Made by a program: the position numbers and the translations under genes. Below are positions 1 through 10,809 of a DNA stretch of 64,000 nucleotides, piece after piece. The notes under the pieces are model-generated. The model was not told the DNA's origin, searched no databases, and saw nothing but the letters and a program-made list of their open reading frames with translations. The DNA is from Nectonema munidae (taxonomy: Eukaryota > Nematomorpha > Nectonematoida > Nectonematidae), in contig JAUIRK010000976.1 in assembly GCA_030549495.1 (NCBI GenBank), positions 1 through 64,000 of the forward strand, in the 5' to 3' direction. Position 1 is the stretch's first letter; each line of letters opens with the position of its first letter.

Positions 1-1661
1 ACACTGTAAAAACTACGTTTAGAATTTAAACACATTATAAAGTGTTTCGTTATTTTTGTGTTTAAAATCTAAACACTTCGCCCCTATGAACACAATAATA
101 TAAATCTGCTTAGCACTTAAACATAATATATAGAGCTTAGAAATTTTATGTTTAATATTCTATCAACCGAGATGCTTTTCTAAGCAAAGCCACTGTAATA
201 TGAAGCTTATAAGCTTACTGCAAGTATGCTCACAATTGACTGCGCACATCTGTTTCTTTTTATATTTTGCTTCTTAGCAATGATCTTTTCACTGCTACTT
301 ATATATTTTTTTTCCCCATCTATATTGCTTACAGCTATTTATTGTAAATCAATTTAAATCTAATCAATCTTACACTGTTATTATCTCCTTTTCCCACGGT
401 TCTTTGCAGAAAGTATATGAATATCCAATGTGAAGTCTTACATTTGTTTCTATTGTGCTTTATCATTTCTCAATTTCATCGTCACTTATTCATTTCACTT
501 TAGCCATACTATCTTCGTTCCATTGGGCGTAATAATTATCCTCTTTTGCTCACAATTTTCTTTGCATCTAAATCCAAAGATTCCTTTGCAATATCTTCAT
601 TTTGACTCATTCTGACAATATTTTTTTCTGATTCTCTATACATGTAAGTGCTTTTGAGAATTTTTTAACAAATACTTAAATGGACTTTTCAGTTCCATAT
701 TTTAGCTTCAAAATTTTTGAGTATAATTTTTCCAGTTTATTTCTAAATTTTTATCTCTACTTTGTATTCTGATAAAATGGAATATAATATTATTTTTTTA
801 TGTAAAGCTACAATATGTTAAAAATGAGCCAAATTAGTAAATTCAACAAAACGTATTGAACTTTAGATCAGGTAAAACTTAGGTCGAACCTGATAAATAT
901 AATACAATATAGCAAAAGAGGACAATTTTATTAGAAAAATTTGCGACTAGACAAGAATGAATTCAGAATTCTAAAGTATATTTTTTTCTCATATTTTAAA
1001 ATACTTAAATACATTTCTAATGAAAGTCTAGTTTGCGTTTTTAATCATTTCATAATCGTGAAGACTGAGTTTTTTCTACATAAGGCTTTATAATGGATTT
1101 ATCAATATGATATAATTTTTTATAGTTTCTTTAATTGTTATTATTTATAGAGTTATATTTGACTCATAGCAGTGGTTTAGAGAGAAAATGGAACTTAGGG
1201 GGCATGCAAGGAACTTGGAGGGCAAACTAAATCCGGTAGAACTAACAAAATTAATTGTATTACCAATTCACCCATTTTTTTCTTAGATTAATTTGTTGAT
1301 TTTTTATACAAATAAAAATTTTTCAGGCAGATCAGCATGTAAATACAAAAAGTCTACATATGATAAATTACATGCTTCATGTGATAGATCATGTTTGTTT
1401 ACAATATCACATGAAAATGAAATATATTGAAAATTTATTTGTCTTTTGTGAAGTACAAAAGTTTAAAGTTTTCTTAAAAAAACTACGAAAATAATTAAGT
1501 TTAGTCCAAATAAGTTTTAATTTTTACACTCTTTTGTAATTATTTGAAAAAAGAGTGAAACTAGTTTAACTTAATCATAGAGTTAAATTTTCTAGTACGA
1601 TAATATACTTTGCAAATAATGTTACAAAATTTTAATTTTCTTTTAACTTTTTAGAATTTAA
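1..1661. other. 5' subterminal and non-coding part of the CACTA-like element
   Basis: No coding region is supported here. The first 130 bases hold inverted and direct copies of the GTGTTTA/TAAACAC motif. The rest is AT-rich sequence that probably holds promoter, 5' UTR and first intron of the transposase gene, because a splice acceptor (TTTTTAG) lies directly before the start codon at 1662. Confidence 0.5.
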
Positions 1662-4056
1662 ATGTTATTTTGCCAAATTTGTCCGTTTTTTTCTTATAAA
1701 CAAGATGGATTAATTGCACACTTGTTGCTCAGACATAAGTCAGAAATTAACTTTCGAACTACGTGTTGTAAGGGTCAGTTAAAATTTTTTAAAACGTATG
1801 AAAGCTTTCGTAAACATTGTAAAAGGTCTCATTTTTCTACGAATAAGTTTAGAGAAACCCTTCAAACAAATTCTCTTTCTTTAGTTAGAACGAACCTTGT
1901 AAACAATATTTCCAATGAAAAACTTTTTGAGGGTTTTTTCATACTTAATTTGACTTCAAAACTAAATTTAAGTCAAAGGTCAGTAAATGAAATAGTCACG
2001 TTAACCAAAAACCTTTTTAATGAAAAACTGACTCAGTTTTCGAGAAAATTGGAAACCATTTATCCTGAAATACAGATGATTCGAGAACAGAACAATGAAG
2101 TATTTCAAGGCTTGGAAACAGCTTTTTTACAAGAAAAGTTTTTCGTAGAAAACTTTGGTTTTATCAAACCTGTAGCTATTAATGTTGGTAGTGTAATGCA
2201 ACATTCTAAAAGAAAAAACAACTGTTGTTTAAAGAAGAAAAATATCTATGGTTATTATGTTCCTTTCTTATCACAGTTAGAAAAACTACTTTCTATACCT
2301 GCAATTAAAAATTGTTTGAGAAAACAAACATCATCTAATTCAATAATGATCAAGGACTTTTTTGATGGTGAATATATGAAAAAAGTTTATCCACCAAACA
2401 ATTCCAATTCGTATTTTTTTGCTTTATATTTTGATGATTTTGAAGTAGTAAATCCGATAGGATCTCATAGAAAAAAGCATAAATTGTCTGTGTTTTATTG
2501 GGCTCTACTGAACATTTCGCCTGAATTTCGTTTCAAAAATTTTTTCAACACAACTTCTGGCCATTATTAAAACTAAATATATGAGGAAATTTGGGCTTGA
2601 AACTCTTCTTTCTGACTTTATAAATAGCATTCAGAAATTATACGAAGGAATTGAAATGAAAGTTTGCGGTTCCAGACAAACTATTCATGGATATCTTCTC
2701 TGCGTTATTGCTGACACTTTAGCGTCCCAGATGCTAGGAGGATTTAAGGAAGGTGTAGCTTTTGCAAGGAAGCCATGTAGAGCTTGTGACGTGGATAGTA
2801 CAGTTTTGAATACAAGCCTTTCAGAAGAACAATTTGTGTTACGCGATCTAACAGAGCATAAAGAAAGATGTAACTATTTGGAAAATTTGAATAATATAGG
2901 TGAGAAAAAATACTGGTCAAAAGTGTATGGGGTTACATGTAGAAGTGTATTGGTTGATTTACCCTATTTTAACATCACCAAGTGTTTGCTTCAAGATCCA
3001 ATGCATGTTTTATTTGAGGGAATTGTCAAAAACTATATTCAGCTTATGCTTAATACTTACGTCGAAAAAAAATTTTTTTCCTTAGAAACACTCAATAGAA
3101 TTATCACTAATTTTCACTATTCTTTGAATAAAATTAATGATAAACCGCAAAATTTGGAACTTCGCCATCTTGATCGAAAAGTTGTTTTTCCTATGACTGC
3201 TGCTGAAACGAAAAACTTTCTTCTTCTTCTTCCATTCATGATAGAAACATATATTGATTCTAAAGACAAAATTTGGAAAAACTTTATCAGGCTTCTGAAA
3301 ATAACAGTTTTGATTATATCTAATATTGCTTCAGAGAAGTCAATATGTTCTTTGAAATCACTCATATCACAATTCAATAATTCTTTTAATAAACTTTTTC
3401 CAAATCATTTCACTCCTAAGTTTCATTATTTAATTCATTTCCCGAATCAAATCAAATTTTTTGGTCCGTCTAGAAACCATTGGAGTTTTCGTTTTGAAGC
3501 AAAACATGGTTTGTTAAAGGAAAAAAAATGGAAGAATTTTACTTCCATAGAAAAATCGGTAGCTTTTCATCATCAAAGATGGATGTGTTTGCAACAATAC
3601 TCTTTTACCCTGAAGAATTCGAATCATTTTAGAAATATTATTATTGATGAAAAAGATAGAGTTTTGAATCATTTTGAGCAGAAAAAAATTGAAATTATTT
3701 TTCGTGAGAAAACTCAATTGGAATTCTCACACTTGGAGGTGTATAGATCAGCATGTATATATTCAATACAATACAGTGAAAATGATGTAATTTTAACTAA
3801 TCATAATATGGAAAAAACTCCTAGTTTTGTAGTTTTAGATAAAATAGTGTTCTTAGATAAAGTTATTTGTTTTTTGGGCACTGCTTTAGAAATAAATTAT
3901 TTTGATGAGCACATAAATGCTTTTAATGTTTTAAAAACAGCAGAAAAATTAGTTGTATTTTATGATAAACTAGCATATCTTTCACCTCAATTGGTTCATG
4001 TATATAATGGTAAATCGTTTGTAATGCTCGTAAATGTTGATGATTGCTGGTCTTAG
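1662..4056 (+). pseudogene. CACTA/EnSpm-like transposase with N-terminal zinc finger, frameshifted once
   Basis: Two open stretches, 1662-2570 and 2581-4056, belong to one transposase. The first begins right after a splice acceptor and carries a C2H2-like region (CQICPFF..., then HLLLRH and KHCKRSH, residues 4-60). The second has the family block IHGYLLCVIADTLASQ, followed by GGFKEG, the CRAC cysteines, RSVLVDLPYF and DPMHVLFEGIVKN. I recognise this from the animal EnSpm-like transposases that are often annotated as uncharacterised C2H2 proteins. The frame changes at a run of A and T near 2540-2560 just before the first stop, so this copy is probably inactive unless the run is an assembly error. 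It stops 12 bases before the next gene's ATG, so both are transcribed the same way. Confidence 0.75.
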
Positions 4057-4067
4057 TCAAATACGTT

Positions 4068-5860
4068 ATGGATTGGATAACCGCTGCTAGCAAACTGATC
4101 AATGAGCAAACAAGCATAGAAGACTTGAAAAGTATTTGCAAACAGCTTGAAGTACCTCCGATGATAGCTGAAGCGATTGAAAGTAATCATTAATTTATAA
4201 CATTATCTTGCTAAATTTTTTGAATTTATAGTTAACGAAATAGATGGGCTTTCATTGAAAAACCTAAAGGATCAAGATGTTAGGTCTTTAATACCTGGAA
4301 AAATTGGTTTGACCAGAAAATTGATGATGTTAGTTGAGAAAATCAAGCAGGGAGAATGCAACGAAGTGTCAACTTTACCAAATGTTTCACAAGAAACTGA
4401 ACTTTTTACGGCATGTGACAAAGTAAGTTTTTAAAATTAAATACTGTCAAATATTTTTGTATGTTTTTCAGAGAGGTGAAAGTCAGGCTCTAAATAGTGT
4501 TTCAAAAGCATTGTATCCTTGTATTGACTCTAAGGTATATTTTTTTGATAGATATAAATGAAGTTAATCTCTGTTTCAGCTTCCAAAATATAGTAAAACA
4601 ATGCAGAACTTATTAGAAAATGGAGAAATCCACAAGGAATTTGACAAGTTTATTGAAGAAACAGCTTATCATTTACTCTCATCAGATAACATAAATAACA
4701 AAACTTCTTACCATGAACTCGGTAAAAGGTTATATGATTTGTACCCTTGTATTGGATTCAAAGATGGGAAAAATCCATGGGTAAATTTATCTTTTTTTTA
4801 ATGTATTTTTAGTTCAAGATATTTCAGACACATTTCAATTCAAAACTTTCGCAAAAAGTTAGGAATATTAGATGGAAGTGGAGAAGAAGAACTGAGGATA
4901 AGTCAACCACCAGCATGAAAAAGAAGATGAAAGCTGTTTTAAATTTAAACATGATTGGTAACTATTTGGTGTAACTACTTTTTGTGAATTCTTTTAAATT
5001 TTTTAGAAGACTTCACAATGAACGAGAAAGAGTCAATGGAATTTTTGAAAAACGAATTCAAAAAGTTGAAAAGTTTACAAGATAGAGCAAAAATGTTTAT
5101 TGCCCAAAAAGTAACCTTCAACAGCCGGCGTAAAGCGATTCTTATATCAAAGACTAAAAATATTGAAGATATAATCAAAGAACATAATTTTTTAGAAGAT
5201 GCTGATTTTGTAAAGACTATTCTTTCTTTGCTATTTTTTAATATAAAATTTTTTCTAAGATTGAAAAAGAATTAATTCTGATTACAAACATCGACAAAGA
5301 AACAATGAAAAGTTCCTGGGATTCAATAATTCAAAAATTGAAAGAAATTTTTAATATCTCTGTAAGATAAAATCTTTTCTAACTCTAGTTATAAAAATTT
5401 TTTTGCAGAATCTTGAAACTGAAGAAAGTATTTTGGATCTTCTATCAAGATTAAATGAATCTGTGAAATTAAAATCTAAAAAAAATGAAGATTTAAAGTT
5501 TTTCAATGAAATCAAAGTATATTAATAATTTTTAGAAATATTTTTTGTTTCATATTTTAATTTCAGTGTTTAGATTTTGGTGAACCGGACCAAAAGTCTC
5601 CTCCTAATATCAACATTTTGATAAGTCATGAAGAAAAAATCCTGAGTATGATGGTTGCAGGTGGTGGTATCAAATTCGACATTAAGCCGATTCTGATGGA
5701 GGCATTGATACACCTGCTCAGCGTTTATTATGCTTTCGATCTATCATATCCCAAATGCTTTCAAATATTGGGATTTTTTCAGACTTATTTGTTAAAAGAT
5801 TCCACTCCATTTTGTAAAAGCAGCAAATACTTGATGTTTGAAAAAACTCATTTTTCTTAA
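4068..5860 (+). CDS. SAM-domain protein, SAMD3-like, carried by the CACTA-like element
   Basis: Nine exons with GT-AG introns of about 37-72 nt join in frame from ATG 4068 to the stop at 5860: 4068-4182, 4232-4422, 4472-4534, 4580-4780, about 4812-4957, about 5006-5210, about 5262-5360, about 5408-5515 and about 5567-5860. Exons 1-2 encode a sterile alpha motif domain (INEIDGLSLKNLKDQDV...GLTRKLMMLVEKI). The middle has YHELGKRLYDLYP and SQKVRNIRWKW, then a helical, probably coiled-coil region. The last exon has LIHLLSVYYAFDLSYP and FFQTYLLKD, the C-terminal block of fish and invertebrate SAMD3-like proteins. Polyadenylation signals lie at 5900-5910. SAM domains bind other SAM domains or RNA; the role here is unknown. 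The small second-ORF position suggests an accessory transposition protein, or a captured host gene. No break was seen. Confidence 0.75.
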
Positions 5861-5866
5861 AATCAA

Positions 5867-6400
5867 GCTCATTTTTTATATACTTGCATTCTGTTTTGAA
5901 AATAAATAAAATATTTAGCTTGTTTTGAATTATTTTCTTTTAATTTTTTGTAAATTAGCTTCAATTATTCAATTATTTATCAATAGATTAAAAAATTCAA
6001 TTTTCTTGAAAGATTTGTGTTTTGAAATTAATGTTGATTTCGTATTACAAAGTTATTTAACTAAGAGTATATTTATCCAAAAATTTATTTTATGATGCTT
6101 TCTTTATAGTTAGCAACAAAGAGATAAAAAATACAGCATCATTTATGTGGCAAGCACTACATTCTGCAAGTGAATTCAATGTAGTTATAAAAATGCCTAG
6201 GTAGAATTGCGTTTAGAACTTTGATATATTATTTCAAAACACTATTTTACGTAAACATAATATTTTGGTACACAATAAATTTAAACATATTTTATCATTA
6301 CATAAAAAATTTAAACATGTTTAGATATATTGTGTTTCCAAAAACGGACTCATTTAGTGTTTAACATTGTGTTTAGAGCCTAAACACATTTTTTACAGTG
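5867..6400. other. 3' subterminal region of the CACTA-like element
   Basis: AT-rich non-coding sequence that ends in a cluster of TTTAAACA/GTGTTTA motifs (6230-6385) and the terminal inverted repeat. It holds the polyadenylation signal of the SAMD3-like gene. Confidence 0.6.
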
Positions 6401-6640
6401 TAGGACTCGCTAAGATAGAAGTGTTAGAAAAGTATGCTTTAATAAAAGGCTACTTACTTCCCACTTTTTCATAAACTTCTAACTATAGAGCAAAAGAAAT
6501 TCTTGCTTTTTCAACGCCACTTTAAAATTTTTGAAGCCTCTAACTAACTATCAAATAAAAGACAGCTCTAGCTAAATGATTATCCCAAGCTTCGTTTGGA
6601 TTCGGAATATCTACTCATTTAGCTTTTATTTTTTTTAAAG

Positions 6641-6853
6641 AAACACTTGCTTATTATTCGAACATATTTACCGCTAAAGTATTTTCTCAATTGGTGGGAA
6701 ATCAACATTCTGGTAATTTAGTTTTTTGTGGACTAAGTTTGTTTCAAATGTTATCTGTGTTGAGAGATGCATCTAGTGGAGATTCGAAAAAACAGATCTG
6801 CAAAGCTCAATTCATTGGTGAAAATTGTGAAGACGAAAATCTTCTCAATGTGG
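6641..6853 (+). CDS. serpin-like N-terminal exon (isolated)
   Basis: An open stretch between a splice acceptor (TTTTTTTTAAAG, ends 6640) and a donor (GGTAATTT, from 6854) encodes TLAYYSNIFTAKVFSQLVG, then NQHSGNLVFCGLSLFQMLSVL and RDASSGDSKKQICKAQF. The order matches the first helices of serpins: F-x-x-x-L/VF-x-x-L, then GN-x-VF-S/C-x-L-S, then A-x-G-x-x-x-x-Q. In serpins the third position of that block is usually SPLS; here it is CGLS. No hinge or reactive-centre exon was found to the right, where a PHD/OTU gene on the other strand begins, and the left side is occupied by the CACTA-like element. It may be an exon of a gene split by insertions, or a gene fragment. Confidence 0.45.
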
Positions 6854-6947
6854 GTAATTTTTTTATTTAAAATTTAGTTAGTTAACAATAAGCTATATAT
6901 ATATATATCAGAGCCTTGGCAAGACCACCGGGAGACAACTTTGGTTT

Positions 6948-8066
6948 TTATAGTATAAAATAAATATTTTCTTTAATACCGGTTGGGATTGAATTAGCTA
7001 CGTTGATAGGAGATTTCAAAATTTTAATTATTTCCATTAATTTCAGAAATTTATTTTTCAATTTATGACGCATAATTAATTCCTTTTCACTATGGAGCAA
7101 ATCAAGATCTATGTTATTTGAACCGACATCATTTTTAACGACTAAACTATAATTAAATCTAATATATTTATTATCCATTAAAGAGTTATTAATAATCGAA
7201 TTTTCCGATTTAGTAATATCTATGTGATCATCCAGCCTTATTAATGGAACAAAGTGGTTAGGTTGCCAAAAGCTATTTTGAGTTTTACTAGTATTTGTCC
7301 ACATTATAAAAAAAGGTTCAACCTGTTATTTTTCAATTTTCTGAGTATAAAAAGTTGTATTATTAAGAATTGGTGATATTCTGTCTAACACGCCATTGAT
7401 TGGGGGATAAATGCTGATTATTTTTCTTCTTATGACAGTAGAAGCAAATTTCATCGTATATGCTGAACATCAAGAACCAATTTTAGAACAAACTAACCTT
7501 TCTTTTTCTATCAAAGGAGAAACAAAATCAATAGAGGGATTATTTTGACATTTTTGATAAGTTAGATAATTCAGGCTAAATTCAATTGCTGTTAGCAAAC
7601 GTAACTTTAGGCTCAAGGATTCATTTCCAACTATGCAAATAGAAAGTGCATTGAAGAAACAATTACCATCTGGTGTTGTTGAAATCGGTACTTTATTATC
7701 AACATCTATCATTAATCTTTTAATAAAGTCATTAGTAATGGAATCAATTTTATAATAACAAATACCTTTGAGCATAGGACAAAATTCGAGCTCAACTTCT
7801 CTTAAAAAAACTTTTTCTCTCACAGACGAAGAGTAATATGAGCCCAAAATAGACAAGTTGTGATGTCTTAATAATGCTTTTTTGTAGTCATATTTATTTT
7901 CCAATAAATTGCAAACTAAACACACAAAAGGTGAAAAGGAGGTGAAACTTGATAAATGAGAAAATTCTAATTTCTGACAAGAAATGTGATAAATTCTATT
8001 GCACTCACAACAGTATATCATTTTTTCATCCTTACTTTTAAAACAGGTTTGACAAAGCGAGTTCAT
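6948..8066 (-). pseudogene. PHD-finger / OTU-domain (vertnin-like) protein, interrupted
   Basis: The ATG at 8066 opens a protein with a PHD-like cysteine pattern in its first 55 residues (CQTC, CCEC, YHISC, then CLVC). An OTU-type block follows, STTPDGNCFFNALSICI, with the Asp-Gly-x-Cys signature of OTU cysteine proteases, and then LSLKLRLLTAIEFSLNY. The same frame family continues with VIRRKIISIYPPINGVLDR and MWTNTSKTQNSFWQPNHFVPLI down to about 6948. That order matches vertnin and the vertnin-like proteins common in invertebrate genomes, many of which belong to mobile elements. The frame is not continuous, so it is probably a relic. Terminal repeats were not found, so its parent element is unknown. 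Confidence 0.55.
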
Positions 8067-8081
8067 ATTAAACCACAAATT

Positions 8082-9240
8082 CTTTTAAAAGAATAATAAG
8101 ATAAGTATCTAAAAAATCATAAAAATAGGTCTAAAAACACAAAAGTTATACAAGAACAATTCTTAATCAATGAATTTTGACGACAAATTTATTAATAACT
8201 CATTTAGCATAACCACGGCAATTGATTAGAAGGGAGAGAAAATCTAAACCCCTTCCGATCCTGGAATTAGCTAATAAAATAATAACAGCTAATAAAAATA
8301 AAATAGCCCATAGTTGGTTTTTAATCTTATGAGGTAAGTAATTAAGTAATTTATTTGAACAAAACTAAATAATTTATAAAATAAAAAAAATTGTATCAAT
8401 ATATTCACAAAATAAAATTTGATGAATTTAAGAACTTCATACTTATATAAACCAAAGGTCAGAGCAGCTAGAAAATAAAGTAATGAAATATTTTGATACT
8501 CATATGACCATTGTAAAAATAAACACTAAGGTGCATATACAAGAAAATGTATTTACATGCATAAATAAATATATATAGTTATAGATTAAATGACGCTTAG
8601 AAGTCACATGAATATTTTTAAAAATTGATACGGTAAAAGTAAAAATTTATTTCTTCTGAGAATTCAATAAAAACGATAAATTTAAAGCCTAATTTTCGAC
8701 CACTATGGCCTTCCACAGATCACCACTTTCCAAAATAAAAAATATATTTTTTAGAAATATATTAAAAATTTATCGTTTTTATTAAATAAGTCAATTTGAA
8801 AGCTTTTACCTTAAATTGTAGGTTGAAATAAAAGGAAAATTATTTTCGGAAAAATGTATTCAAAATAATAAATCTATAGCAAATATATAATTATAATATA
8901 ATGACGTTTTCTTCATAATTTAAATTGCAATTTATGTTACCTTATTAATTTAATCTTTTGTACGATTAAAGGGTTCAGATTTAAATTTTAAACTGACAAA
9001 ATTTAGCGAAATATTTTCAAAAATATATAGAATTGATTGTTCTTAATTAAACAATAAAAAAAATTAAAAAAACAGTTATATGTGTTTTATGAAAAAAGTA
9101 TTGAAAAACAGAAAAAAGTATTGAAAAAAACAGAAAAAAGTTTTTAATTAACAATTTAACCAAAATAAACTTAATATATTCATTTGAATGATAATGTATA
9201 AAGTAAAATTCCCAAGCTGGGCACAACTTTTTTGAGCTGG
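8082..9240. other. AT-rich region with one small inverted repeat
   Basis: No gene seen. About 22 bp at 8667-8690 (CAATAAAAACGATAAATTT) recur inverted at 8769-8795, with a less AT-rich spacer of about 80 bases between them. Confidence 0.4.
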
Positions 9241-9249
9241 GCGTAATTT

Positions 9250-10420
9250 AGGCACACCCGGAATAACGGCTAAGTCAGTTTTTTTGTCAGCAGTTTTTTT
9301 AACTTCGGCACACAAATTAGGTTTAAAGATATCTCATACTAATAAACTACGAGAATTATTAAAAAATTTGGGTCATTTTGAATCCACAATCTGACTCCTT
9401 CTTCATCCATTCATCCTTTAGCATTTACATGAACAAAAACTCCTTTGGGAAACATAATTTTTTGCATTAATTTTCGCTTAAAAATAACCATGGGTTTTAA
9501 CTTAGTTCTATCTGCTTAACAAGCTAAAATCACAGTAAAACGTGTTTTTTCGTTTTTAAAAGAATAGTTTTTCCCCTTTTAATTTCCCACCATATCAAAA
9601 TAGATCGGTGTTTCGTCCATATTTCCAATATTTGAAAGTAGAGAGTTATATTCTTTGCGTTTATTTATTATAAATTTTTGAAAGTTTAAAACTTTATTTT
9701 TCAGTTCTTGGGGTAGTTTTTGTGAAATTTTAGTTTGACGTCTAATTACAAAGTTACTTCTCTTCATAAATCTATAACACCATGATTTGGTAGCTTTAAA
9801 ATTTTTTGCTATGTCTTGATTTAATTTAGCCCATTGAAGAGCAAAAATGCGAATTTGATTTTGTGTTACTACATAACCATTTTAACGTTTCTCTTTAATC
9901 ATATTCGAAACATTTTCTTCCAAGATGGGCCAATGTGCTTTTCTACTTCTCATTGCGCATTTTTTACCAGGTAAGTTCTTTAAAATATTTTCTTTACTTT
10001 TCCAATCTCTTACCATTTTAGTAGTAATATTGAATTTTCTTGCCGTAGCATGAATGGAGTTTTCCATAGAAAATTCAATCACTTAAAGTTTATAGCCTGT
10101 TTCATAAGATCTTCTTTGAGAGAAAAACATTTTAATAAAATATTGCGCTTGAGTAAAAAAAATTAGGATAAAAAAATTATGAAAAAAAATTATGTAAAAT
10201 ATTTTATATACAAAAAATATTACAAAAGTTTTCTAAAAAAAAATTTTATTAATAAAAAATATTAAAGATAATTTCAAACCGTAATAATTAAAAAAAAATT
10301 TTTTTATAATTTTTTAAACTAAGATTTTTTACTTTGGCGTGTAAGACTCTCTCCTAATTTTAAGACTGATATTTAGCTATGAAAAGGGGTCTTATAAGCC
10401 GAACTTTACGATAAAGAACA
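9250..10420 (-). mobile_element. POGK-like pogo transposon remnant
   Basis: Minus-strand pieces read in order from about 10130: a Psq/Brinker-type helix-turn-helix region (RRSYETGYKL, FSMENSIHATARKFNITTKMVRDW), then HWPILEENVSNMI, a second DNA-binding part ending MKRSNFVIRRQTK, and the catalytic start GNMDETPIYFDM (9579-9620). Downstream come ADRTKLKPMVIFKRK and VFVHVNAKG with DEEGVRLWIQ (9400-9540). NMDE-P-x-x-FDM is typical of the POGK lineage of pogo elements. A stretch near 10395 (GGGGTCTTATAAGCCGAA) resembles the terminal repeats of that lineage; the left end is too degraded to place. Several stops and frameshifts interrupt the frame. Confidence 0.6.
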
Positions 10421-10805
10421 AGCAAATTTTTTTTTTATAATATTTTGATAAAATTTGTTTTCTTATAACCTCTAAGATGTCCATGTTTAAAATTCATTTT
10501 ATTTTTTCCAAGTAAAGCAACCTTCAAATGTTTCAAATATATTTTTAAGATTTAATAATTTGGTTTTCAATTCCTAGAGATCCACTTAATTATTTCATTG
10601 TTAATCTTTATTAGTAAATTTTATATAAAAAGAATTTTAATAAAATCTTAAAATAACATTTCCTTATAATATTTTTAGGAATGTAATATAAAAAATTCAA
10701 ACAAATTAATTGTTTATTATATTAGTATAAAATATTTTAAACAGTTAAAAAATAAACAGCTTTTAAGTGAAGGATAGAAAAATAAAAAAACATAATTTTT
10801 GGATA
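10421..10805. other. AT-rich spacer
   Basis: No gene, RNA or clear repeat end seen between the pogo remnant and the piggyBac element. Confidence 0.4.
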
Positions 10806-10809
10806 TTAA

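Larger units (their letters stand above)
2..6400 (+). mobile_element. CACTA/EnSpm-like DNA transposon, about 6.4 kb
   Basis: The element starts with CACTGTAAAAA at position 2 and ends with TTTTTACAGTG at 6400, so the two ends are inverted repeats with CACTG termini, as in animal EnSpm/CACTA-type elements. Both subterminal regions (about 1-130 and 6230-6400) hold many copies of a GTGTTTA / TAAACAC motif in both orientations, a known trait of this superfamily where transposase binds. Inside are two genes on the + strand: a zinc-finger transposase (1662-4056) and a SAM-domain gene (4068-5860). The right flank begins TA and the single visible left flanking base is A, which fits a TA target duplication but cannot be proved because the window starts there. 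Family assignment rests on termini and protein type and is fairly sure at the superfamily level. Confidence 0.8.

Noticed and set aside
430-615. 61-residue hydrophobic ORF in the CACTA-like element
   Set aside because: Low-complexity F/L/I-rich frame of AT-rich DNA without a motif; lies upstream of the transposase acceptor.
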